From positions 1-28,231 of the forward strand of contig JBBRFH010000009.1 of the NCBI GenBank assembly GCA_038224615.1: a DNA stretch of 28,231 nt, read 5' to 3'. A program made the translations under genes and the position numbers. This stretch comes from JBBRFH01 sp038224615. Lineage in GTDB: Bacteria; Planctomycetota; Phycisphaerae; Tepidisphaerales; Tepidisphaeraceae. Shown piece after piece: positions 7,629 through 14,280 of this stretch. The notes beneath the pieces are model-generated. The model was not told the origin of the DNA. It saw nothing but the letters and a program-made list of their open reading frames with translations, and did no database searches. Each line of letters starts with the position of its first letter. Position 1 is the stretch's first letter.

Positions 7629-8819
7629 ATGGATCAACAATCAGACAATTTCAAGTTGCATGCCGAATGCAGCGACGGGACTGCGTCTGCGTACGGAGCC
7701 GGACAAATTCGCAGCGGTGAGTTTAATCCTGCGATGCTGACGACGGCCCGCGAGGCGCGGCATCTCACACAAGCCGACGTCGCGGAAGCGATGGGCGTCA
7801 GTCAGCCGTTGATCAATCAGTGGGAAGCGCTGACGGCTCCCGGTCTCCCCACCAAACGTCCTAACGATGAACAGGTCGTTAAGCTTGCAGAGTTTCTTCG
7901 ATTTCATCCCGCATTGTTTTATGTGACGCGGCCGACGCGGATCACCAATCCATCCGAGTTTCTTCACCGTGCATTGAAGCGCGCCAAGCCTCGCGATCTG
8001 AAGGCGGCGCATGCGCGTTGCAGCATCATCGATTTGCAGGTGGATCGGCTGCTCGCCCTGTGTCCGCCGCCGGATGATCGCATTCCCGACATCGACCCGG
8101 ATAATCACGCCGGGGATGTGGAGAAGATCGCGGCGATGACGCGGGCGCGGATGGGCGTGCCGCCGGGTCCGGTCGACAACCTCGTCGATACGATTGAAGC
8201 GTGCGGTGGAATCGTCATCGACCGAGATTTGGAGATCGACGATGTCGATGCCCTTTGCCGTTGGGTGCCGGGTCTGCCGAAGCTCTTTTTCTTGAACGGC
8301 AGCCGGCCCGGCGATCGGATGCGACTGACGCTTGCCCACGAATTGGGTCATACGGTGATGCACTTCAATCGCGACGTTGAGCAATCACTTGCCGAGACAC
8401 AGGCGCAACGATTCGCGGCCGCATTTCTGCTGCCCGCAAACGAAATTCGCCCCGATCTGGGCATGAAGGTCGATATCCCCAAATTAATGGCCCTGAAACG
8501 AAAATGGCGTGTATCGATGCAGGCGATCGCGTATCGCGCACACCAGATCGGCTCAATTACCGACACGCGCTATCGATCACTGTTCCAGCAAATGTCGCGA
8601 GAGGGGTGGCGTAAGAGCGAACCAGCGAGTGTCGCCGTCCGGCCGGAGTCTCCACGCGCATTCAAGAGACTATTGGGCGCGCACCTTGCTGAAGGTTACA
8701 CACACCCTCAATTGGCTGAGATGCTTTTTGTAACTGATGAGCGACTCAAGCAAATGCTCATCGATGTGTCGTCTCCCGACTGGCAGGATTCGGGCGTAAG
8801 GATGCGCATCGCACGCTGA
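7629..8819 (+). CDS. Xre-type HTH protein fused to ImmA/IrrE metallopeptidase
   Basis: A 396-aa regulator-protease. An N-terminal Xre helix-turn-helix lies at about 33-70 (LTTAREARHLTQADVAEAMG, then VSQPLINQWE). The zinc-peptidase domain (Pfam DUF955/Peptidase_M78) covers roughly 165-290: His237 and His241 of LAHELGHTVMH bind zinc, Glu238 is the catalytic base, and Glu256 in AETQAQRFAAAFLLP is the likely third ligand. The C-terminal 100 residues include a second helical segment (HPQLAEMLFVTDERLKQML) that may be another HTH. Members of this family cleave phage or stress repressors or act with a partner as toxin-antitoxin-like modules. It follows the unknown 239-aa gene by one base and precedes a truncated ASCH gene by ten bases. 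The domain call is firm; target and trigger are unknown. Confidence 0.92.
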   Translation: MDQQSDNFKLHAECSDGTASAYGAGQIRSGEFNPAMLTTAREARHLTQADVAEAMGVSQPLINQWEALTAPGLPTKRPNDEQVVKLAEFLRFHPALFYVTRPTRITNPSEFLHRALKRAKPRDLKAAHARCSIIDLQVDRLLALCPPPDDRIPDIDPDNHAGDVEKIAAMTRARMGVPPGPVDNLVDTIEACGGIVIDRDLEIDDVDALCRWVPGLPKLFFLNGSRPGDRMRLTLAHELGHTVMHFNRDVEQSLAETQAQRFAAAFLLPANEIRPDLGMKVDIPKLMALKRKWRVSMQAIAYRAHQIGSITDTRYRSLFQQMSREGWRKSEPASVAVRPESPRAFKRLLGAHLAEGYTHPQLAEMLFVTDERLKQMLIDVSSPDWQDSGVRMRIAR

Positions 8820-8829
8820 TTTAGAAATA

Positions 8830-9075
8830 ATGCTCGCCCTCTCCATCCGCCAGCCGTATGCCGAGTTGATCCTGCGGGGGATCAAGACGGTGGAGTATCG
8901 CTTGCGGGTGACGCGGATCGTCGGCGAGCGGTTTTACCTCTACGCCAGCAAAGGCGGCGGCGATTGGCGGAAGGCAGCTGTGCGCGAGGCGTGGTCGCTC
9001 GATCTGGCGATGCCGAACGACGGCGTTGGGTCTGGGAATAAAGCGGGACAGGTCCACATTGTTAAGAGTAACTGA
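8830..9075 (+). pseudogene. Truncated ASCH-domain gene ending in repeat DNA
   Basis: The 81-codon frame begins MLALSIRQPYAELILRGIKT and continues VEYRLRVTRIVGERFYLYASK, the diagnostic first half of an ASCH domain (a PUA-like, RNA- or nucleotide-binding fold). ASCH proteins are normally at least 110-150 aa. Here the similarity stops at about residue 65, where the reading frame enters the 21-bp repeat copy at 9040, and the last residues (AGQVHIVKSN) are repeat-encoded. It lies ten bases downstream of the ImmA/IrrE gene in the same direction, so it was probably the third gene of that operon. It is most likely inactive, although a shortened product could still be made. Confidence 0.75.
9040..9060 (-). 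repeat. 21-bp dispersed repeat, copy 2 (inverted relative to 6804-6824)
   Basis: Exact reverse complement of 6804-6824. It sits at the point where the ASCH coding similarity ends and ten bases before the REP hairpin, which marks the right boundary of the bicistron-containing segment. Confidence 0.85.
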
Positions 9076-9096
9076 AGGGGACACGACCCTTCAGTT
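9070..9096. repeat. REP-like palindrome, copy 1
   Basis: A perfect 10-bp stem, AACTGAAGGG pairing with CCCTTCAGTT, around a 7-base loop GACACGA. It lies 30 bases before a RAYT-like gene start, the usual arrangement in which REP palindromes flank the gene of their mobilising tyrosine transposase. A near copy in inverse orientation is at 9301-9321. Confidence 0.75.
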
Positions 9097-9125
9097 CGTG
9101 GGAAGCTGAGGGCATAACTCGCGGC

Positions 9126-9185
9126 ATGTCCCGTCAACTACATGTCGCTGCCGGCGGTGAAATGTATCCTGTGCTTAACCGTCGA
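9126..9185 (+). pseudogene. REP-associated tyrosine transposase (RAYT) N-terminal remnant
   Basis: Twenty codons read MSRQLHVAAGGEMYPVLNRR, which follows the pattern of RAYT N-termini ('MaRplriaaGGxvYHVlNR'). The family's catalytic HxH and Tyr lie further on and are absent; after residue 20 no resemblance remains. The first residue of the usual YHVLNR motif is kept, but His is Pro here. Its position between two inverted REP-like sequences supports the identification. Not functional. Confidence 0.6.
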
Positions 9186-9300
9186 CATCGCCCGCTCGGC
9201 GCCGGCCGCTGGATCGGTGCAATGGCCGGAAAGGATGACCTTCAGCAACCGCGGCGGCCAGCAGGGCCGTGCAGCAGCCGGCGACAGACATCAGGGGTTG

Positions 9301-9321
9301 AGGGTCATGTCTCCTTCAGTT
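9301..9321 (-). repeat. REP-like sequence, copy 2 (inverted)
   Basis: Read on the minus strand, this segment begins AACTGAAGGAGACATG and matches 19 of the first 21 bases of the hairpin at 9070. The right arm has decayed, so only part of the palindrome is left. With copy 1 it brackets the RAYT remnant. Confidence 0.65.
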
Positions 9322-9425
9322 GCCTGCGACAACGACACACTGACGGGCAACAACTGGGTCGAGCCCGCCTACGATGCCGCCGGCAACATGAAGACCGCGC
9401 CGAAAAGACACGACGCGGAAGCCAC
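9322..9425 (+). pseudogene. RHS/YD-repeat protein fragment
   Basis: The plus-strand frame reads TGNNWVEPAYDAAGNMKTAP, containing the YDAAGNM core of RHS/YD repeats, which occur in large secreted toxins and wall proteins. Only about 30 codons survive, cut on the right by the left end of the ISL3-type element at 9426. No start or large RHS frame is nearby, so this is debris. The identification rests on one repeat motif. Confidence 0.5.
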
Positions 9426-10016
9426 GCTTCTTTTTCAACTTCAATGAAACGGCGCACTATAGATTTGCGCCCGGCCAATATGATCGCTATCCTCCGCGCT
9501 GACCCGAACGGAGTCGGCGATGGATATCACTTCACTCTTGCCTGCGCATCGCAAAATCGGCCTCGACTCGCTTCGCATCGGGCCGACATTTGTTGAACTT
9601 CGGGTCCGCGCCAGTGCGATGCAGCACGTCTGCCCGTGCTGCTTGACGATCTCATCGCGCGTACGCAGCCGCTACGAACGGGTGCTGCGTGATCTTGCCC
9701 GGCGCAGGAGCGCAGCCTTGAGAGACTGACCGCATGGATGCAGCGGGCGCAGGAGCCGACGACGCCGGATGGGATGCAACGGTTCGCAAATGGCCTGCGC
9801 CAAGACAGGAAGGAAGTCAGCGCCGCAGTGGAGCGCCACTGGAGCAATGGCCGCGCCGAAAAAGATGTGAATCGGATCAAAATGATCAAGCGAAAGATGT
9901 ACGGCCGGGCGAAGTTCGACTGCTACGAATCGGCGTGCTGGCCAGCGGCCGGTGATCGGCGAAATCCGGCGTCGTGCAATTGAATGGGCGGCATTCATCG
10001 AAGTTGAGGAAGAACC
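9426..10016 (+). mobile_element. Internally deleted ISL3-type insertion sequence with terminal inverted repeats
   Basis: The left end 9426-9448 (GCTTCTTTTTCAACTTC...) and the reverse complement of the right end 10016-9994 (GGTTCTTCCTCAACTTC...) agree at 19 of 23 bases. The right end's GGTTCTT start resembles the GGCTCTT starts of ISL3-family ends. Between them lie the N- and C-terminal parts of an ISL3-type transposase. The whole element is about 590 bases, against about 1.2-1.5 kb for a complete member, so it is non-autonomous. No 8-bp target duplication is visible (GAAGCCAC on the left, TTAATCCG on the right), which suggests later rearrangement or drift. Confidence 0.75.
9520..9983 (+). pseudogene. 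ISL3-family transposase, broken by an internal deletion and frameshift
   Basis: The front part (9520 to about 9700) reads MDITSLLPAHRKIGLDSLRI and continues through HVCPCCLTISSRVRSRYERV, the Cys-rich N-terminal domain of ISL3 transposases. The back part (about 9702-9950, another frame) reads AQERSLERLTAWMQ and ends HWSNGRAEKDVNRIK, MIKRKMYGRAKFD, matching the family's C-terminus ('W-SNG-xEGxvNrlKliKRxMYGRA'). The middle, about 250 residues with the first two catalytic acidic residues, is missing, and the halves are out of frame. In addition EGxVN has become EKDVN. Confidence 0.85.
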
Positions 10017-10159
10017 TTAATCCGTGCGCGGCTGATCGGGGCCGATTTTTCTGCGTTCACCTCGATTTTACCGCCGATTTTTGCGAGTGACGGCGGTAGA
10101 AACAGATGCGCGGCGCGGGTGCGCCGTGATCCGGTCCTTCCCCGCGCCCAAGACATGCA

Positions 10160-10283
10160 GAGACACGAAGGCACGAAACGACGAAGGGAAGCACGAAGAA
10201 GCCAGAAGACCGTTGGATGTAAGAGAGCCACTGTGGCATTCGCTTCGTGCTGAACTTCGTGACCTTTCGCGGCTTCGTGTCTC
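10160..10283. repeat. Long imperfect inverted repeat built of ACGAAG words
   Basis: The left arm 10160-10198 starts GAGACACGAAG and ends GCACGAAG. The reverse complement of the right arm 10243-10283 also starts GAGACACGAAG and ends GCACGAAG, with similar CGAAA and ACGAAG words between. A 44-base spacer separates them. A transcript could fold into a long hairpin. Whether it is a mobile repeat is not visible here. Confidence 0.6.
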
Positions 10284-10294
10284 GGCTCTTTGAT

Positions 10295-10330
10295 GTCGTG
10301 CTGTGGGTCGTGCTCTGGGTCGTGCTCTGG
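10295..10330 (+). repeat. Three tandem copies of a 12-bp unit
   Basis: GTCGTGCTGTGG is followed by two identical copies of GTCGTGCTCTGG without spacing. It probably arose by slippage; no function is apparent. Confidence 0.85.
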
Positions 10331-10687
10331 CAACCGATGCCCCCAGACGCGGCAACCCCCGTCCGGCCGGGGGAGGAACCGGCAGCTCTTTGAAATGTGA
10401 ATAGCGGTGCCCGATGTATCAGAATGTAGCGCGCGGCCGGAATGCGACAGTGCTACATCAATCTGGAACCATCGGCCACATAACGACTTATGGCGAAGGC
10501 GGCGCGCACCAATGTATCAAATGTATCATCTGTCACATCGGTGCTACAGGGGTCGGACGGGTCACGGTTCGCCGTGTATCCGGATGGACGGATGGAGTGC
10601 TACAAATTGCGACAACGGCCGTGTCGCGGGTGGCGTCCGATAATGTTGTGCAGTGCCGGGCAGGTTCCGGTCGATGAACGGGTGCAT

Positions 10688-11536
10688 ATGCCCATGCTTC
10701 AGGACGACATCCGCCGGCACTACGAAGCGTCCTGGGAACAGAAGAACCAGGCCGCCGACACGATTGAGAAACTGCGCTACAGCTCGCCGGTCGAAGACGC
10801 GGTGCTGTACCCGGCATACGAGCAGTTGATCGACGACCTGCAATTGGTCCGGCACGGCGAATCGCGGCTGCTGGACGTCGGCTGCGGGTCCGGGCGATGG
10901 GTGCAGTTTTTTCTCGACCGCTATCGGCCGAGGTCGTTCACCGGCGTCGACTTCGCGGAGGCGGCGGTGCGGCTGCTGAACAAGTGGTTCCCGTCGACGC
11001 CCCACACGCAGATCGACTTTGACGTCTGCGATATCACCCGCCCGGAACTGGACCTCGGGCGGCAGTTCGACCTGATCAACATCGCCAATGTGCTCTTTCA
11101 CATCCCCGAGATGGACCGCTACAACCGCGCGATCCAGAACCTGGCGGCGCACCTGGCACCGGGCGGGCGGATCGTCACAACGGAGTACCTGCCCCGCATC
11201 TCGATGCGGACCGAATGGATGCTGGTCCGCAGCCGCTACGAGTTCGAGCAGATCGTCAACGCCCTGGGGCTGAAAATCGTCGAGACGCGGGCGTTCTGTT
11301 TCTTCGCCAACGACCCGATGGGCCTCGACGGCCCCGACAACGCCGGCCGCGGGCACTTCGGCCGCGCGCGCGGGATGATGCAGCAGTTGATGAACTCCGG
11401 GCAGGACGAGAAGACCAAGCAGTTCTTCGTGAATATGTTCGCAGAGATCGAGCGGGCCTGCGTGACCTTCAGCCGCGAACGCATCAGCGACGTCGACCTG
11501 CCCAGCCAGAAGCTGGTCGTGCTGGCAAAGAAGTGA
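10688..11536 (+). CDS. SAM-dependent class I methyltransferase
   Basis: A 282-aa soluble methyltransferase. Motif I is LLDVGCGSGRW at about 58-68, motif II is the acidic end GVDFAEAAV, and the post-motif region INIANVLFHIPEMD and LAPGGRIVTTEYL are typical of Methyltransf_11/12/25. The start at 10688 (MPMLQDDIRRHYEASWEQKN) is chosen because the family-like HYExSW N-terminus begins there and upstream sequence is low-complexity. It is transcribed towards the end of the UbiE-like methyltransferase gene, 48 bases away on the other strand. The substrate is unknown. Its HYEASWEQKNQ beginning resembles methyltransferases of cell-surface glycan and antibiotic clusters, but that does not settle its role, and it may be unrelated to the polyene operon. 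Confidence 0.85.
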   Translation: MPMLQDDIRRHYEASWEQKNQAADTIEKLRYSSPVEDAVLYPAYEQLIDDLQLVRHGESRLLDVGCGSGRWVQFFLDRYRPRSFTGVDFAEAAVRLLNKWFPSTPHTQIDFDVCDITRPELDLGRQFDLINIANVLFHIPEMDRYNRAIQNLAAHLAPGGRIVTTEYLPRISMRTEWMLVRSRYEFEQIVNALGLKIVETRAFCFFANDPMGLDGPDNAGRGHFGRARGMMQQLMNSGQDEKTKQFFVNMFAEIERACVTFSRERISDVDLPSQKLVVLAKK

Positions 11537-11584
11537 GCCGCGCTCCCACGCCGGGGCAACGCCTTGGTTCAGAGTAATGAATCG

Positions 11585-12328
11585 CTACGGCTTCGTGCCC
11601 GTGTACTCAGCAAACAATCCGAGCGCGACGTGGCGATGCACGTCGATGAACCCCGCAGCGCGTAAGGCATCGAGGACGACCGACGCCGGCACGCACTGGT
11701 CGATCGTCTCCCAGTAGTAGACCCACAATCGCCCGGTCTGTTTCTGCCGGCTGATCAGCCGCGAGAAAATTGGCAGGATGCCACGAAAGTAGGCTTCGGT
11801 GGACTTGCGGAGAAAGACGTTCTCCGGGCGGATTATTTCCAGCAGGCAAACGCGCCCGCCGGGTCTGAGCACGCGGAAGTATTCGTCGAACGCGGCCCGC
11901 AGGTCAGTCAGGTGTCGAAGGGCGTACCCCATGGAGAGGAAATCGAACGACGCATCCGCCAGCGGCAACTGCTCCCCGCGGCCGAGGACGATGGGCAGAT
12001 CGAGCGAGCGGCGGGCCTGCTCGATCATGCCGAGGCTGGGATCGAGCCCGATGACTGAGCCGGTGTCGCCGACGATCGCACGGGCTTCGCGCGCGACCAG
12101 GCCCGTGCCGATCGCGACGTCCAACGCGTGCTGCCCGGCCGACAGCCCGGCGCGAAGCAGGGCGTCGCGCCGGTAGCGCCTGCCGGTGCCGAGCGCGACG
12201 ATGCCCTCGACCCGGTCGTAGTCGGCGGCGGTGCTGTCGAAGATCTCGCGGAGAAAGCCTCGTTTCGCCGACGCCGGCCCGTGCCAATAGCGCGACAATT
12301 CCGGGTGCGGCGGCAGGACTTCGGCCAT
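11585..12328 (-). CDS. UbiE/COQ5-type SAM-dependent methyltransferase
   Basis: A 247-aa class I methyltransferase. It has the UbiE-like FDSTAADYDRV segment at about 30-40, the SAM-binding loop LDVAIGTGLVAR at 69-80, the acidic GLDPSLGMIEQAR, and LSMGYALRHLTDL with LRPGGRVCLLEI after it. It is divergent from the glycosyltransferase gene, with 70 bases between starts at 12328 and 12399. It is probably not the housekeeping menaquinone/ubiquinone enzyme, because it lacks close UbiE signatures further on (the C-terminus is WVYYWETIDQCVPASVVLDA). In aryl-polyene clusters a methyltransferase modifies the aryl head group (ApeB in E. coli), and this gene is a candidate for that role; this is inference from proximity only. 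Confidence 0.85.
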   Translation of the reverse strand: MAEVLPPHPELSRYWHGPASAKRGFLREIFDSTAADYDRVEGIVALGTGRRYRRDALLRAGLSAGQHALDVAIGTGLVAREARAIVGDTGSVIGLDPSLGMIEQARRSLDLPIVLGRGEQLPLADASFDFLSMGYALRHLTDLRAAFDEYFRVLRPGGRVCLLEIIRPENVFLRKSTEAYFRGILPIFSRLISRQKQTGRLWVYYWETIDQCVPASVVLDALRAAGFIDVHRHVALGLFAEYTGTKP

Positions 12329-12398
12329 GTTCCGAACAATACCCGCACTATTTGCTGGTGTCAGCGAAAGGCCAAGGCATAATCGAACGGCTGCCCAC
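12329..12398. promoter_or_regulatory. Divergent promoter region for methyltransferase and glycosyltransferase
   Basis: Seventy bases separate two divergent start codons, so both promoters must lie here or inside the opposite gene. A locally AT-richer stretch around 12330-12355 is the most likely core. No clear boxes were identified. Confidence 0.4.
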
Positions 12399-13649
12399 AT
12401 GAACGTGTTTCGATGCGCCATCCTCGCCCCGACCTACAACAACGCCGGCACCTTGCGCGGCGTGATCGAGCAGGTTCGCGCCGTCTGCGATCTGCCGGTC
12501 ATCGTCATCAATGACGGCTCGACCGATGCTACGGCGCGAGTGCTGGCGGGCCTGGGCGAAGCAATCGACGTCGTCACCCACCTGCACAACCGCGGCAAGG
12601 CGGCGGCGCTGCGGACCGGCTTCGATCGTGCCGCCGAACGCGGCTTCACCCACGTGCTGACCATCGACACCGACGGCCAACACGACGCCGCCGATGTGCC
12701 GGCGATGATCGAGATGGCGCGAGCACAGCTGACCGCCCTCGTCGTCGGCACGCGTTCGCTGGAGACCACCGGCTATCCGCGCTGGAGCCAGTTCGGGCGG
12801 TGGTTCAGCAACACGCTCGTCCGGATCGAGAGCGGCGTGCGTGTCGGCGACAGCCAGTGCGGACTCCGCGTCTATCCGCTCGAAGTGCGGGTGCTGCCGG
12901 CGCGGACGGCGCGGTACGGATTCGAGACCGATGTCCTCACCCGCTGCGGGTGGGCAAACGTGCCGGTCATCGAAGCGCCCGTCCGCTGCATCTACGACAT
13001 CGCCGGCGGACGCGTGAGCCACTTCCGCAAAGGCCGCGACAGCACTGCTGCGGTCGGCATGCACGCATGGCTCGTCGCCCGCTCGCTCTGCCCGTGTCCG
13101 CCGATGCGGCTGCATCCGGCAGACGACACCACGTCGACCGGCACCATCGTGCAGCGCCTGCTGCGGTGGTTTAGTCCGATGCGAGCCTGGCGGGCGGTGC
13201 GCCGTGATGATCGTGAACGCAAGCGATTCGCCGCCGCGCTGTCGCTCGGCGTGTTGATCGCCAACCTGCCGCTGTACGGCGTGCAGACGTTGCTCAGCAT
13301 CGTGCTGGCCAGACGATTGCGGCTGCATCCGCTCGCGGTCGTGGCCGGCTCGCACCTCTCGACGCCACCCGTCGGCCCGTTGCTGATTGCCGCCGCCATC
13401 ACCGTCGGCCACTGCCTGCTGCACGGACGACCGGCATCGCTGGCGGACTTCGATCCGAGCCGCCTGGGTTACGTCGAGTTGCTCCGGCGCATCGCGATCG
13501 AGTGGCTGATCGGCAGCGTGATCTTCGGCGTCGCGCTGGCGGCAGTTGCGTACGCCATCGCGCAGGCACTGCTCCTCGCGGTCACGTCGCCTGCGGCCGA
13601 ACCGGCGGCAACAGATCACCATACGCAGGCAAGTTCAACAGTTCGCTGA
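12399..13649 (+). CDS. Family 2 glycosyltransferase with C-terminal DUF2062 membrane domain
   Basis: A 416-aa fusion. Residues 1-230 form a GT-A glycosyltransferase of the dolichol-phosphate-sugar synthase type: nucleotide-binding NDGSTD (Asp39), the metal-binding DTDGQH (Asp90, Asp92), and the acceptor region VGDSQCGLRVYPL. Residues about 265-400 form a DUF2062 domain with three hydrophobic helices (SLGVLIANLPLYGVQTLLSI, GPLLIAAAITVGHCLL, GSVIFGVALAAVAYAIAQA). This GT2-DUF2062 combination recurs in aryl-polyene-like gene clusters, where it presumably glycosylates the lipid carrier or product. It runs against the end of the polyene operon, and its last 68 bases overlap the deacetylase gene on the opposite strand. 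The sugar donor is unknown. Confidence 0.88.
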   Translation: MNVFRCAILAPTYNNAGTLRGVIEQVRAVCDLPVIVINDGSTDATARVLAGLGEAIDVVTHLHNRGKAAALRTGFDRAAERGFTHVLTIDTDGQHDAADVPAMIEMARAQLTALVVGTRSLETTGYPRWSQFGRWFSNTLVRIESGVRVGDSQCGLRVYPLEVRVLPARTARYGFETDVLTRCGWANVPVIEAPVRCIYDIAGGRVSHFRKGRDSTAAVGMHAWLVARSLCPCPPMRLHPADDTTSTGTIVQRLLRWFSPMRAWRAVRRDDRERKRFAAALSLGVLIANLPLYGVQTLLSIVLARRLRLHPLAVVAGSHLSTPPVGPLLIAAAITVGHCLLHGRPASLADFDPSRLGYVELLRRIAIEWLIGSVIFGVALAAVAYAIAQALLLAVTSPAAEPAATDHHTQASSTVR

Positions 13650-14280
13650 GCGGGGCCGGCGTGAGACCTCGCTCGGACATCCGCTCGATGAGGATCGGCA
13701 GGGCGTCGATCGTCGGTTGCGGATCACGATGGCTGGCGCGCTCGCGGCCGTCGTGCAGGACGATGACGTCGCCGTCGGCGGCGGTCTGCATCACGCGGTC
13801 GACGATCCTTTCGGCCGTGGTCTCGACGCCATCAAACGCGCGGCGCGTCCACAAGACGTACGCGAGCCCGGCGCGCCGAGCGGCCCCGATGTTGTGCGGC
13901 GTGCGCACCCCCATCGGCGGCCGAAACATCGCCGGACGTCCGCCGATGAGTTGCTCGATGATCGCGCTCGTCCGCGCGACCTCGCGGTTCCAGTACCACC
14001 TCCCGCGGCACATGCTCAGTCGCGAGTGCGTCCACGTGTGATTGGCGACGGTGTGTCCATCGGCGTGCATCCGCCGTACAAGCTCCGGCTCGCGCGCCGC
14101 ATTCTCACCGATGACGAAGAAGGTTGCCGGCGCGGCGTGGCGCTTCAATACATCCAAAATGGCATCCGATGCTCCCGCTAGCGGCCCATCATCGAACGTC
14201 AGCGCGTAGCGGTTCTGTCCAACGACGCCGCGCTCGTGAACCGTACCGAGCCAGCTTCGCCGGGCGGTGGATTCACTCAT
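13582..14280 (-). CDS. Polysaccharide deacetylase (NodB/CE4 family)
   Basis: A 232-aa metal-dependent deacetylase. Motif 1 is LTFDDGP (catalytic base Asp30, metal ligand Asp31), motif 2 is NHTWTHS (metal ligands His81 and His85), motif 3 is FRPPMGVRTP, and later motifs DVIVLHDG and LPILIERM are present. No signal peptide is seen, so it probably works in the cytoplasm or at the inner face on a lipid-linked or pathway sugar rather than on peptidoglycan. It is the last gene of the 11-gene operon and overlaps the upstream gene by four bases. With the neighbouring glycosyltransferase it suggests an N-acetylated sugar that is added and then deacetylated. Its end overlaps the convergent glycosyltransferase by 68 bases. 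Confidence 0.92.
   Translation of the reverse strand: MSESTARRSWLGTVHERGVVGQNRYALTFDDGPLAGASDAILDVLKRHAAPATFFVIGENAAREPELVRRMHADGHTVANHTWTHSRLSMCRGRWYWNREVARTSAIIEQLIGGRPAMFRPPMGVRTPHNIGAARRAGLAYVLWTRRAFDGVETTAERIVDRVMQTAADGDVIVLHDGRERASHRDPQPTIDALPILIERMSERGLTPAPLSELLNLPAYGDLLPPVRPQAT

Larger units (their letters stand above)
10017..10687. other. Repeat-rich noncoding region
   Basis: No gene is supported in these 670 bases. It contains a short hairpin (TACCGCCG 10069-10076 with CGGCGGTA 10091-10098), a long imperfect inverted repeat of ACGAAG words, three 12-bp tandem copies, a GC hairpin at 10356-10373 (CCCCCG/CGGGGG) without a T tract, and scattered TGTATC and GCTACA words from 10413 to 10600. 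The open frame that runs into the methyltransferase from 10490 has low-complexity content here (NVSNVSSVTSV) and is not taken as coding. Confidence 0.5.

Noticed and set aside
10356..10373. GC-rich hairpin CCCCCG/CGGGGG as a terminator
   Set aside because: No T tract follows on either strand and no gene ends nearby.
10413..10600. Scattered TGTATC and GCTACA words as a CRISPR or iteron array
   Set aside because: Spacing is irregular, units are only 6-7 bases, and no direct repeats of useful length were found.
12348..13622. Open frame of 424 codons on the minus strand opposite the glycosyltransferase
   Set aside because: Low-complexity His/Arg/Asp-rich translation; the plus-strand frame has all glycosyltransferase motifs.
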